64,000 nucleotides of DNA, taken from assembly GCF_016756395.1 (NCBI RefSeq), contig NZ_AP018365.1:6824001-6888000 (forward strand), written 5' to 3'. This document shows positions 24,849 to 32,699 of the stretch, one piece after another; position 1 is the first letter of the stretch; every line of letters starts with the position of its first letter. The notes under the pieces are model-generated. The model saw nothing but the letters and a program-made list of their open reading frames with translations. It had not been told where the DNA came from and searched no databases. The position numbers and the translations under genes are program-made. This DNA is from Streptomyces sp. SN-593 (GTDB lineage: Bacteria > Actinomycetota > Actinomycetes > Streptomycetales > Streptomycetaceae).

Positions 24849-25489
24849 CAGGGCCTCCACGGTGACGGGTGGGCGGGCGGGGCGGGGGGCGGGACGGGGA
24901 TCCGGTACACCGCGCGCGCCGTCCCGCGGAACAGGGCCGCCTTCTCGTCGGCGCTCGCGTCCGCCACGATGCGCTTGTAGGTGTTCCACAGGACCCGGTA
25001 GGAGCACGTCACCCGGTCCACCGGGAAGTTGCTCTCGAACATGCAGCGGTCGACGCCGAACAGCTCGATCACCCAGCGGACGTCCTCGGCCCAGTGGGCG
25101 GCCAGTTCCCCGGAGGTGGGCGGGACGGCGTCGGGGTCCAGGCCGTCGGCGGCCAGGGCCCGGCGCGCCTCGGGGCCGCGCCGGGCGACGACGGCCGAGG
25201 GCTCGATCATCAGCGGGAAGCCGATGCCGCCCAGCTTGACGTGGACGCTGGGCACGCGTGCGAGGTCGGTCAGCGCGGCGCGCCAGGCCGCGCGCACCGA
25301 CTCCCGGCGGCCGGCGTAGGGGCCGACCGCGAGAGGGCCGCCCAGGTGGTCGACGACCACCGGGACCTCGGGCCGGCTCCGGCACAGGTCGCGCAGCCCG
25401 GGCAACTGGTGGTGGTACACCCAGGCGTCGAACGACAGGCCCCTACGGGCGAGTTCGGCGAACCCGGCCCGGAAGCCCGGCTCGCTCAC
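24848..25489 (-). CDS. Amidohydrolase family protein lacking the N-terminal metal-binding part
   Basis: A 213-aa protein equal to the last two thirds of a COG3618-type amidohydrolase. It has LSFDAWVYHHQLPGL, VVVDHLGGPLAVG, VHVKLGGIG and the late motif CMFESNFPVDR with its Asp. The start of the fold, about 100 residues with the first metal motif, is missing, and the upstream 100 nt cannot encode it. GTG 25489 is chosen because GAGGAG lies 5 nt before it. The gene is therefore translatable and heads the operon, but a full barrel cannot form. It may be a decaying gene or a non-catalytic partner. Confidence 0.8.
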   Translation of the reverse strand: MSEPGFRAGFAELARRGLSFDAWVYHHQLPGLRDLCRSRPEVPVVVDHLGGPLAVGPYAGRRESVRAAWRAALTDLARVPSVHVKLGGIGFPLMIEPSAVVARRGPEARRALAADGLDPDAVPPTSGELAAHWAEDVRWVIELFGVDRCMFESNFPVDRVTCSYRVLWNTYKRIVADASADEKAALFRGTARAVYRIPVPPPAPPAHPSPWRP

Positions 25490-25494
25490 GGCAG

Positions 25495-25500
25495 CTCCTC
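25495..25500 (-). promoter_or_regulatory. Ribosome binding site GAGGAG fixing GTG 25489
   Basis: GAGGAG on the minus strand, 5 nt before GTG. It sets the start of the shortened amidohydrolase and shows that the operon's first gene keeps a good initiation site. Confidence 0.75.
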
Positions 25501-25548
25501 GCATCCACACCACTGCACAGCGGTGTGACTCGCATCACTCCCGCCTCG

Positions 25549-25570
25549 GAATACGGAACGCGATATATGG
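25549..25570. promoter_or_regulatory. GntR operator-like motif, site 3 (weaker)
   Basis: Contains GAATACGGAACG and CGATATATG, sharing the GAATAC and CGATATA strings of site 2 (27871-27887). It lies 60-80 nt upstream of the operon's first start codon, where a repressor could act. Confidence 0.4.
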
Positions 25571-25698
25571 AACATCGGCCGGGGGGAAGGGGTTAGTTTC
25601 CGCGGAGTTAACCGGGCGTTGCCGGAAGGCCCAGGTCAGCGGGTCGAAATCGGCTGCGGGCGGCGCGGCCTGACGGGGCCGCACGCGCCCGACCCGGC

Positions 25699-26517
25699 TC
25701 AGGACCCGCTGGTGCCGTGGGCCTCGCGCAGTTCGGCGGGGTGGCGGCGCAGCCGGAAGACGACCACGGCGAGGACGGCCAGGAGCGGAGGCAACAGGGC
25801 GAGCCCGCGCACGTGTTCCGCCAGGACGGCGCCGCACACGGCCCCTCCGACCAGGGCGGGCAGGCCGACCACCGCGGCCGGGTCCACATGCCGCCGGCGG
25901 CCGGTGAAGAGCGCCTCGACCAGGGTGGTGAGCGCGCCCGTCATGAAGGTGGTCGAGGGGGTGCCGGCAACGGAGCGCAGGGCCGCGCCCTGAGCGCCCA
26001 GCGCCAGGGCCGCGCCGACCAGGAGCACGTCCGTGGCCCGGGCCGGAGGCCGCCCGTGGTAGGCGAACCAGGCCGCGTTGACCGCCGCCAGCACCGCGCA
26101 CTCGGCGGCGAGCACGACGGTCGCCCGCCCGGGCCACTCGCCCGACGGGCCCCAGTGGGCGAACCCGTGCCCCAGCCGGCTTCCCGCGGCGACCCCCAGG
26201 ACGTAGCCGGCCACGGCCAGCACGGCGTGCACGGCGGGGGTGGCCGTGCCGGTGCCGATCGCGCGGCCGACGAAGATCAGGTTCCCGGTGACGACACTGG
26301 TGAACGCGCCGCCCAGCGCGATGAGGCTGACGACGTCGACGCACCCGCTGGCGAAGGCCAGCAGGCCCACGAGCGGGATCTTGCCGGTGCCGGTGCCGGT
26401 GCTGGAACTGGTGGTGGCGCCGGAGGCGGAACCGGTGCCGGTGGTGGCGCCGGTCTCGCTGCCGGCGCCCCCTCGCGACGTCGGCCCGGAGGGTTCGGAG
26501 ACTTTGCTGCTGTGCAC
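25699..26517 (-). CDS. DUF1275 (YoaK) family membrane protein
   Basis: A 272-aa integral membrane protein of the DUF1275 family. The family start FASGCVDVVSLIALGGAF followed by TSVVTGNLIFVG is clear, as is the second conserved block with TPSTTFMTGALTTLVEAL. About six to seven hydrophobic segments span residues 45-260. The first 45 residues are an unusual Ser/Thr/Gly low-complexity stretch (GTGTG-type) that comes from a GGTGCC-rich DNA repeat. The function of the family is unknown. It sits between the truncated amidohydrolase gene and the second GntR gene on the same strand, and could serve transport for this cassette. Confidence 0.88.
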   Translation of the reverse strand: MHSSKVSEPSGPTSRGGAGSETGATTGTGSASGATTSSSTGTGTGKIPLVGLLAFASGCVDVVSLIALGGAFTSVVTGNLIFVGRAIGTGTATPAVHAVLAVAGYVLGVAAGSRLGHGFAHWGPSGEWPGRATVVLAAECAVLAAVNAAWFAYHGRPPARATDVLLVGAALALGAQGAALRSVAGTPSTTFMTGALTTLVEALFTGRRRHVDPAAVVGLPALVGGAVCGAVLAEHVRGLALLPPLLAVLAVVVFRLRRHPAELREAHGTSGS

Positions 26518-27058
26518 AGGACATCCCTTGGGTAGGGGCGCCCCACGGCTCGCCCGTGCCTCCGCGCGCTGGGGCGCTTCGGCGCACGGCCGCTCCGCCG
26601 CGGGCCGAGGCCGGCGGACGGGGGACCGCGGCCTGTGCCGCCGGGAGGGCGGGCGGCGCGTGGGGCGCCACGTGCTGGAAGGACACGGGAGTACGTCGTC
26701 CGCCCCGGGTCTCGGGGCGGCGCTCCCGTGCGGGAGAAGAGAACGGTCCGGTCGTGCCGGCCGGCGACCTGAGGCCGGCGACCTCCGTCCGGCGGACGGC
26801 GGACACTGAACGGCGTACCGCGGATCGAGAAGGGTGAAGAAGGGCGAGGGGTGCGGGTCGGACAGCCGGTGGCGGGCCGCGCCGGTGTCATCGGCGGCGG
26901 CCGGGGCGCGGCCCGGGTCGCGCCCGCGTCACCCGGCCCGGAACTCCCCGCCCGCGGCCGGTTAACCCGGCCGGCGGGGCCCGTCCGTCGTCCGGCCGCT
27001 GGTCACGCGAGAAATCCGACCCGCGCCCCGGTCGGGCGGGGCGCCGGGCCGGGGCGGG
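26518..27058. other. 540-nt intergenic region without a clear gene
   Basis: Lies between two minus-strand genes, upstream of the DUF1275 gene. It contains GGCCGGCGACCT repeats near 26760-26800 and a CCGGTTAACCCGG near-palindrome near 26960. Open frames here lack ribosome binding sites and have low-complexity Arg/Gly/Pro composition. The promoter of the DUF1275 gene should be inside. Confidence 0.6.
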
Positions 27059-27766
27059 TCACTCGTCCCCGATCCGCTCCAGGGCGGAGACGAGCAGGGA
27101 CTGCAGGTGCCGCTCCATCAGGTCGAAGGCCCGCCCGCCGTCGCCCTCGCCGATCGCCTGCGCGATGGCCAGGTGGTCGTCGGCGTGTCCGGGCTGGTCT
27201 ATCGGCCCGTGGGTGTCCCGACGGGTGAGCGTCAGGGTGTAGAGGTGGCTGCGGCGCACGGCGCCGCCGAGCAGGCTGTTGCCGGAGGCGGCGGCCACCC
27301 GCCGGTGGAACTCGTACCCGGCGTCGTAGAAGCCGAGCGTGCCGCGGGTGTCCGCCACGACGACGCCCCGCTCGGCCCCGGAGAGCAGGTCGGCGGCCTG
27401 CTCCGGCGAGGCGCGCTCCGCCGCGAGTTGGGCGCACTGCGGTTCGAGGCAGACCCGGAACTCGTACGCCTCCCTGATCCGCTGCGGCGACGGCGTCACC
27501 ACCCGCAGGCGGCGCCCGACCGTCTCCAGCAGCCCCAGTTCCTTGAGCCGGATCATCGACTCGCGCACCGGGGTCTTGCTGACGTTGAGCCGGGTGGCCA
27601 GGTCGCTCTCCACGACGGCGCTCCCCGGGGGGAGGGACTTGTCGATGATCGCGGTCCGGATCAGGTCGAAGACGTAGTCGGTCACTCTGTCCGGGCCGGG
27701 AGGCAGGGCGCCGAACGCCGCTGGGGCCGTGCTCCCCGGGTCCGGTCCCGGCATACGGGTAGTCAT
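27059..27766 (-). CDS. GntR family regulator, FCD type (second of a pair)
   Basis: A 235-aa GntR/FCD regulator, paralogous to the product of 21092-21787 over its full length. The DNA-binding helix block SDLATRLNVSKTPVRESM is identical in the two, and the FCD domain keeps YDAGYEFHRRVAAASGNSLL, HADDHLAIAQAI and LMERHL. This pattern suggests two sensors with the same operator but perhaps different ligands. A 17-bp motif (27871-27887) lies about 105 nt upstream of ATG 27766. It bounds the catabolic block on the right, as its twin bounds it on the left. Confidence 0.92.
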   Translation of the reverse strand: MTTRMPGPDPGSTAPAAFGALPPGPDRVTDYVFDLIRTAIIDKSLPPGSAVVESDLATRLNVSKTPVRESMIRLKELGLLETVGRRLRVVTPSPQRIREAYEFRVCLEPQCAQLAAERASPEQAADLLSGAERGVVVADTRGTLGFYDAGYEFHRRVAAASGNSLLGGAVRRSHLYTLTLTRRDTHGPIDQPGHADDHLAIAQAIGEGDGGRAFDLMERHLQSLLVSALERIGDE

Positions 27767-27870
27767 CCGCGTCCCTCCGTCGACCGGTGACCGGTGCGCC
27801 GCCGGCCCGCGTCACCAAGGCTGCCGGGTGCGGTGGAGCGTCGGTCCCGTCCACCCTGACCCGATGTCGA

Positions 27871-27887
27871 GAATACGATATACGAAG
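27871..27887. promoter_or_regulatory. GntR operator-like motif, site 2
   Basis: Reads GAATACGATATACGAAG on the plus strand, matching site 1 at 14 of 17 positions. It lies between the TetR stop and the second GntR start. Confidence 0.6.
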
Positions 27888-27913
27888 AGGGGGTCCGGGG
27901 GAGGGAGTGACGG

Positions 27914-28504
27914 TCAGCGGGTCAGGAGTTCCACGGCGACCCTCATGCGCGCCACGAAGAACTCCCGCGAGGACGCCTGGTGCTTCAGGCCGATCGACGC
28001 GCTGATCATCGTCCGCGCGACGTCGGGCGCCGCGTCGCGGTCCGGCCCCGCGGCGAGCGCGTCGGTGAGGAGGTCCTCGAAGCGGCGCGGCGCGGTCCGG
28101 GCGATGTCGCCGAGCAGGTCGGGGTGGGCGTCGACGACGTCGCGGACGTCGCGCGCCAGGGGGCCGACGTAGCGGCCCGCCCACTGGTCGAACGCGCCGA
28201 CGAGGCGCTCGGGGAGGGGGCGCCCGTTGTCGGCCAGGATCCGTTCGACCGCGGCAAGGTCCCGTTCCAGGAGCTGGGTGACCGCGGCCCGGAACAGCGC
28301 CTCCTTGGAGGAGAAGAGGAAGTAGAGCCCCGGGCGGGAGATGTGCGCCGCCCGCGCCACCTCCTCCATCGAGGTCTTCCGGTACCCGAACCGCGCGAAC
28401 GTCGGCAGGGCCGCGTCGAGCACCGCGCTCCGCCGGCGGGCGTCGCCGGCCGCCGGGGTCGCGCCGCGCTCCGCCGGCGGCCGGTCGGCATCAGGGCTGC
28501 TCAT
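27914..28504 (-). CDS. TetR family transcriptional regulator
   Basis: A 196-aa TetR repressor. The N-terminal helix-turn-helix is textbook: VLDAALPTFARFGYRKTSMEEVARAAHISRPGLYFLF split over about 28-68, with an all-helical ligand domain after it. It is divergent from an SDR oxidoreductase gene with only 62 nt between the two start codons, and an inverted repeat lies in that gap (28531-28560). The simplest model is that it represses itself and the SDR gene until a substrate of the SDR enzyme is present. Confidence 0.93.
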   Translation of the reverse strand: MSSPDADRPPAERGATPAAGDARRRSAVLDAALPTFARFGYRKTSMEEVARAAHISRPGLYFLFSSKEALFRAAVTQLLERDLAAVERILADNGRPLPERLVGAFDQWAGRYVGPLARDVRDVVDAHPDLLGDIARTAPRRFEDLLTDALAAGPDRDAAPDVARTMISASIGLKHQASSREFFVARMRVAVELLTR

Positions 28505-28530
28505 GGAGCGAGGTTACGAGAAGTGCCCGA

Positions 28531-28560
28531 ACTATACAAACAAGGTCCAGTACGTATAGT
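28531..28560. promoter_or_regulatory. TetR operator and divergent -10 boxes
   Basis: ACTATAC (28531-28537) and GTATAGT (28554-28560) form a perfect 7-bp inverted repeat. Each arm contains TATAGT as a -10 box pointing outward. The right one ends 6 nt before ATG 28567, so the SDR mRNA is probably leaderless. Confidence 0.65.
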
Positions 28561-28566
28561 GCGTAC

Positions 28567-29559
28567 ATGACCGAGCCACGACTGATCACCACTCCCTTCA
28601 CCGCTGCCAGCACCGCCGACGACGTGCTCCGCGGCCGGGACCTGACGGGCCTGCGCGCGATCGTGACGGGCGCGTCCTCCGGCATCGGGTTCGAGACGGC
28701 CCGCGCGCTGGCCTCGGCCGGCGCGGAGGTCACCCTCGCGGTCCGGAACCCGGCCGCGGGTGACGCCGCCGCCGAGTCCGTCGGCAGGGCGACCGGGGGA
28801 GCGCGCCCCCGGGTCGCGCGGCTCGACCTGGCCGACCGGGCGAGCGTCACGCGGTTCGCCGACGGGTGGACCGGCCCGCTGCACCTCCTGGTCGACAACG
28901 CGGGCGTGGTGACCGGCGGCCTCGAACGGACCGCCGAGGGCTGGGAGGCGCAGTTCGCCACCAACCACCTCGGCCACTTCGCCCTCGCCACCGGCCTGCA
29001 CCGCGCCCTGGCGCGGGGCGCGTCCGAGCGCGACGGCGCGCGGATCGTCGCGGTCAGCTCGACGGCGCACATGCGGTCGGGCGTGGACTTCGACGACCTC
29101 CACTTCGTCCGCCGCGCCTACGACCCGCAGACCGCCTACGCCCAGTCGAAGACGGCCAACTCCCTGTTCGCCGTCGAGGCCACCCGGCGGTGGGCGTCGG
29201 ACGGGGTCGTGGCCAACGCCGTGAACCCCGGCGGCGTGGCCACCGGACTGCAACGGAACTTCACGCCGCGGCAGCGGGCGTCACTGGACGCGGCCGAGGC
29301 CGCCGGCGTCTTCACCTACAAGACGGTCGCGCAGGGAGCGGCCACCACTCTGGTCGCGGCGGTGTCCCCCGAGTTCGCCCGATCCGGCGGCCACTACCTC
29401 GACGACTGCCAGGAGGCATACACGGTGCCGGACGACGCGGAGCTCGCGCGGCACCCCCACGGCGTCAAGGCGTGGGCGCGCGATCCCGCCCTCGCCGAAC
29501 GGCTCTGGGAGGTCTCGGCCGACCTGGTGCACGGCGGGGTCCGAGGCCGCCGCGCCTGA
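28567..29559 (+). CDS. Short-chain dehydrogenase/reductase (retinol dehydrogenase-like)
   Basis: A 330-aa extended SDR. The cofactor motif TGASSGIG lies at about 36-43, followed by the structural VDNAGV and the catalytic Ser and Tyr-Lys in VAVSSTAHM and YAQSKTAN. The FDDLHF and HLGHFALATGL segments are typical of the retinol dehydrogenase/WW-oxidoreductase group of actinobacteria, which usually use NADP(H). The divergent TetR gene is the likely regulator. No biosynthetic genes surround it, so a detoxifying role for a hydrophobic carbonyl or alcohol is a fair guess. Confidence 0.92.
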   Translation: MTEPRLITTPFTAASTADDVLRGRDLTGLRAIVTGASSGIGFETARALASAGAEVTLAVRNPAAGDAAAESVGRATGGARPRVARLDLADRASVTRFADGWTGPLHLLVDNAGVVTGGLERTAEGWEAQFATNHLGHFALATGLHRALARGASERDGARIVAVSSTAHMRSGVDFDDLHFVRRAYDPQTAYAQSKTANSLFAVEATRRWASDGVVANAVNPGGVATGLQRNFTPRQRASLDAAEAAGVFTYKTVAQGAATTLVAAVSPEFARSGGHYLDDCQEAYTVPDDAELARHPHGVKAWARDPALAERLWEVSADLVHGGVRGRRA

Positions 29560-29698
29560 GCGGACCCCTCCCTGGCGCCGGGCGGTGTCCGGGCGGCGGA
29601 CAGGCAGCGGACAGGCGGCGGGCGGGCCGTGCGCGGGCGGGAGGCGGGAACGCGACCGGGACCCTGGCGGCGGCCCGTTCTCTGGTTGGATAGGGGCC

Positions 29699-30604
29699 AT
29701 GGGCAACGATGCAGGTGTGGTCGGGCCGGCTCCGGACGACGCGTTCATGGCCGTGGTCGAGGAGACCGTCAGGGACGTCGTCGCGGCGGAAGTCACCCCG
29801 CGCTGGCGGCGCCTGGCCGCGGGCGACATCGTCGAGAAGCACGGCCCGCACGACCTGGTCACCACCGCCGACCGGCGTGCGGAGGAAGCCCTCACCGAGC
29901 GGCTGCCCGCCCTGCTGCCGGGGTCGGTCGTGGTCGGCGAGGAGGCCGTCGCCGCGGACCCGTCGCTGCTGGAACTGCTGCGCGGCGACGCCCCGGTGTG
30001 GGTGGTCGACCCGGTCGACGGCACCTCGGCGTTCGTCCGTGGCGACGAGGGCTTCTCCACGCTGGTGAGCCTGGTCCGCGGCGGCGAGCCGGTCGCCTCC
30101 TGGACGTACGCCCCGCAGTTGGGCCTGTTCGCCACCGCCCGGCGCGGGCAGGGCGCGTACCTCGACGGGGAGCGGCTGCGGACCGCCGCCGACCGCGAGC
30201 CGCTGCGGATATGGATCTCCAACCCGGTCTTCCGCCACGACGAGGAGCGCGCCGCGCTGGCCCGCCTGGAGCAGGCCGGTGTCGAGACGGTCCCCTGCAC
30301 CACCAGCGCGGGCCTGGCCTACCTGGAGGTCGCCCGCGGGATCGCGGACGGGGTGGCCTTCTTCTGGGAGGCGCCCTGGGACCACTCCGCGGGGCTGCTG
30401 CTGGTCTCGGAGGCGGGCGGCGCGAGCCTGACGCCTGCCGGCGAGCCGTTCCGCGTGCCCGGCGGCAACCGGCTGCCCTTCACGGTGGCCCGCGACGCGG
30501 CGACCGCCCGGCGCGTGATGAGCACCCTGGGCGTCGGCTTCGCCGCGGACGCACGGGGGACCGAGCGCGCGGAGGCCGCCGGCCGGGAAGGCGGCACGCG
30601 GTGA
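29699..30604 (+). CDS. Inositol monophosphatase family phosphatase
   Basis: A 301-aa Mg-dependent phosphatase of the IMPase superfamily (inositol phosphatase, histidinol phosphatase or PAP phosphatase types). Metal ligands are visible in VVGEEAV (Glu), WVVDPVDGTSAFVRGD (Asp-Pro-x-Asp-Gly) and WDHSAGLLLVSEAGG (Asp). The D-L-V-T-T-A-D segment for the first metal is also present. The substrate is uncertain; histidinol phosphate is a common one in Streptomyces. ATG 29699 follows GGATAGGGGCC, possibly a leaderless promoter. The stop overlaps the GTG start of the FAD oxidoreductase gene. Confidence 0.88.
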   Translation: MGNDAGVVGPAPDDAFMAVVEETVRDVVAAEVTPRWRRLAAGDIVEKHGPHDLVTTADRRAEEALTERLPALLPGSVVVGEEAVAADPSLLELLRGDAPVWVVDPVDGTSAFVRGDEGFSTLVSLVRGGEPVASWTYAPQLGLFATARRGQGAYLDGERLRTAADREPLRIWISNPVFRHDEERAALARLEQAGVETVPCTTSAGLAYLEVARGIADGVAFFWEAPWDHSAGLLLVSEAGGASLTPAGEPFRVPGGNRLPFTVARDAATARRVMSTLGVGFAADARGTERAEAAGREGGTR

Positions 30605-32034
30605 GCCGGGCGGTGGTCGCCGACGCCGTCGTGGTCGGAGCCGGCCCGAACGGGCTGACCGCCGCGGTCGAACTCGCCCGCGCCGGCCTGTCCGTGCAGG
30701 TCTACGAGGCGGCCGACACGGTCGGCGGCGGCGCCCGCACCGAGGAGTTGACGCTTCCCGGTTTCCGGCACGACCCCTGTTCGGCGGTGCACCCGTTCGG
30801 CATCGGCTCGCCCGTCTTCAGCGCGCTGCCGCTGGCCCGGCACGGGCTGGAGTGGCTCCAGCCGCGGGTGCCGATGGCGCACCCCTTCCCCGACGGCACC
30901 GCGGCCGTGCTGGGCCGTACGGTCGGCGAGACCGCGGCCTCGCTCGGGCCGCGCGACGCCCCCGCCTACCGCAAGCTGCTCGCTCCGTATGTCGGCCACT
31001 GGGAGACCCTGGCGGCGGACTTCTTCCGGCCGCCGTGGTCCGGGCTGCCCAAGGACCCCTACCGCTTCGCCCGGTTCGGGCTCACCGGGCTGCCCCCGGT
31101 CGGGGTGCTGGCGCTGAGGTTCCACGACGCGAAGGCCCGGGCTCTGCTCGCGGGCCTGGCCGGGCACGCCATCGCCCGGCTCCGCGAACCGCTCACCGGC
31201 GCCATGGCGATGATGTTCGCCCTGGCCGCCCACGAACGCGGCTGGCCGGTGGCGCGCGGCGGCTCCCAGGCGATCAGCGACGCCCTCGCGGCGCACCTCA
31301 CCGAACTCGGCGGCGCCGTCACCACCGGCGTGACCGTGCGCAAGCTCGACGAGCTCCCGCCGGCCCGCGCCTACGTGTTCGACACCTCGCCCTCCGCGCT
31401 GGCCCGGATCGCCGCGCTCGGCGACGCCTACCGCGGCTACCGCCACGGTCCCTCCGTCTTCAAGATCGACTACGCGCTGGACGGCCCCGTGCCGTGGACC
31501 GCGCCCGCCGCCCGCGAGGCCGGAACGGTGCACGTCGGCCCCACCTACACGGAGATCGGCGACGCCCTCGACCGCGCCGTCACCGGCCGCCCGCCGCAGA
31601 CGCCCTTCCTCATCACCTCCCAGCCGACCGTGGTCGACCCCTCGCGCGCGCCGGAGGGCAAGCACGTCTTCTGGGCGTACGCCCATGTCCCGCGCGGCTG
31701 GCACGGCGACGCGACCGACGCCGTCGAGCGGCAGATCGAACGGTTCGCGCCCGGCTTCCGCGATCTGGTGCTGGCCCGCGCGGTGACCGGCCCCGCCGGC
31801 CTCGCCGCCCGCAACGCCAACTACGTGGAGGGCGACATCGCGTGCGGCGCGTTCTCCGGGCTCCAGACGGTGCTGCGGCCGCGGCTGGCCGCGATCCCGT
31901 ACGCCACGCGGCGCCCCGGGGTCTTCCTGTGCTCGGCGGCGACCCCGCCCGGGCCGGGCGTGCACGGCATGAGCGGCCACAACGCGGCGAAGGCGGTGCT
32001 GCGGCACCTGCGGCGGGCCGCGGCGCGTTCGTAG
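30601..32034 (+). CDS. FAD-dependent oxidoreductase, phytoene desaturase-like
   Basis: A 477-aa NAD(P)/FAD-dependent enzyme of the amine oxidase/phytoene dehydrogenase group. The Rossmann FAD motif VVGAGPNGLTAAVELARAG is at about 11-29, with the YEAADTVGGGARTEE ADP-binding extension, and the C-terminal PGPGVHGMSGHNAA is the second FAD-contact motif of this group. Proteins of this kind in actinobacteria are mostly uncharacterised and lie outside carotenoid clusters, as here. It is coupled to the IMPase-family gene by a GTGA overlap. Its stop codon is the first TAG of a nine-unit TAGCCG repeat. Confidence 0.9.
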   Translation: MSRAVVADAVVVGAGPNGLTAAVELARAGLSVQVYEAADTVGGGARTEELTLPGFRHDPCSAVHPFGIGSPVFSALPLARHGLEWLQPRVPMAHPFPDGTAAVLGRTVGETAASLGPRDAPAYRKLLAPYVGHWETLAADFFRPPWSGLPKDPYRFARFGLTGLPPVGVLALRFHDAKARALLAGLAGHAIARLREPLTGAMAMMFALAAHERGWPVARGGSQAISDALAAHLTELGGAVTTGVTVRKLDELPPARAYVFDTSPSALARIAALGDAYRGYRHGPSVFKIDYALDGPVPWTAPAAREAGTVHVGPTYTEIGDALDRAVTGRPPQTPFLITSQPTVVDPSRAPEGKHVFWAYAHVPRGWHGDATDAVERQIERFAPGFRDLVLARAVTGPAGLAARNANYVEGDIACGAFSGLQTVLRPRLAAIPYATRRPGVFLCSAATPPGPGVHGMSGHNAAKAVLRHLRRAAARS

Positions 32035-32085
32035 CCGTAGCCGTAGCCGTAGCCGTAGCCGTAGCCGTAGCCGTAGCCGTAGCCG
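32032..32085. repeat. Hexanucleotide repeat TAGCCG, nine perfect copies
   Basis: Nine uninterrupted TAGCCG units begin at the stop codon of the FAD oxidoreductase gene. Every unit puts a TAG in the gene's frame, so loss or gain of units does not alter the protein. The tract ends about 55 nt before the stop of the convergent gene. Confidence 0.95.
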
Positions 32086-32139
32086 TGGCGCGTCGGCGGT
32101 CGGCGGGGGAGCGGGTCGCGGGTGGTGCGGGGCGGGCGG

Positions 32140-32610
32140 TCAGGCGCGGTGGGTCCGGCGGTAGCTCCACGCCAGCAGACCGAGCAGCACCAGGCCGGAG
32201 AGGATCAGGCTGGAGCCGGTGCTCCAGCCGCCGAACGGCAGCCGCGGCACCAGCCGGGCGCCCCACACCACCCCGGCGCCGATCAGCGCGAGCCCGGCCA
32301 GCGCCGTGCCGGCGATCCGCCAGGGGGAGGCGACGCTCGCCTCGACGCCCTGCATGGCCCGGACCCGCACCGGTTCCTCGAAGCGGGCCACCGCGGGCAC
32401 CGCGCGCGAGAGCAGCACCAGTCCGGCCAGCACCAGCAGCATTCCCGGCCCCGGCAGCACCAGCAGGGCCAGCCCGACGAGCAGCAGCAGACCGCCGACG
32501 ACGCCGAGTACCAGCCGCTTCGCCGGGTGCATCCGCCGGGCCCGGTCCGCCGCGCCGGGCGCACCCTCCCGCCGCGTCCCGCCCTGCCCCGTCCGCCGTG
32601 CCGCGCTCAC
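32140..32610 (-). CDS. PGPGW-family (TIGR02611-like) membrane protein
   Basis: A 156-aa membrane protein with a basic cytoplasmic start and about four helices. The first pair is joined by VLPGPGMLLVLAGLVLL, the hallmark of the PGPGW/TIGR02611 group, and a second pair lies at about 96-115 and 130-148. The family is widespread in actinobacteria and of unknown function. GTG 32610 is the chosen start, with GAGG 4-5 nt upstream. It is convergent with the FAD oxidoreductase gene and appears to be transcribed alone. Confidence 0.85.
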   Translation of the reverse strand: MSAARRTGQGGTRREGAPGAADRARRMHPAKRLVLGVVGGLLLLVGLALLVLPGPGMLLVLAGLVLLSRAVPAVARFEEPVRVRAMQGVEASVASPWRIAGTALAGLALIGAGVVWGARLVPRLPFGGWSTGSSLILSGLVLLGLLAWSYRRTHRA

Positions 32611-32699
32611 CGCCTCACCGTAACGGCCCGGCGCGCGTGCGGCGCGGCAACGCGCCTGCGCCGGGGACGGTCAGACAGACCCTGGCGGCGCGGCCGGGC

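Noticed and set aside
26518..27058. Hidden small gene in the 540-nt gap
   Set aside because: No frame has a ribosome binding site with plausible composition, and frames on both strands look alike.
28567..28580. Mobile element boundary around 21-28 kb
   Set aside because: No integrase, transposase, tRNA or terminal repeats, and codon use looks like the neighbours. The cassette may be old or native.
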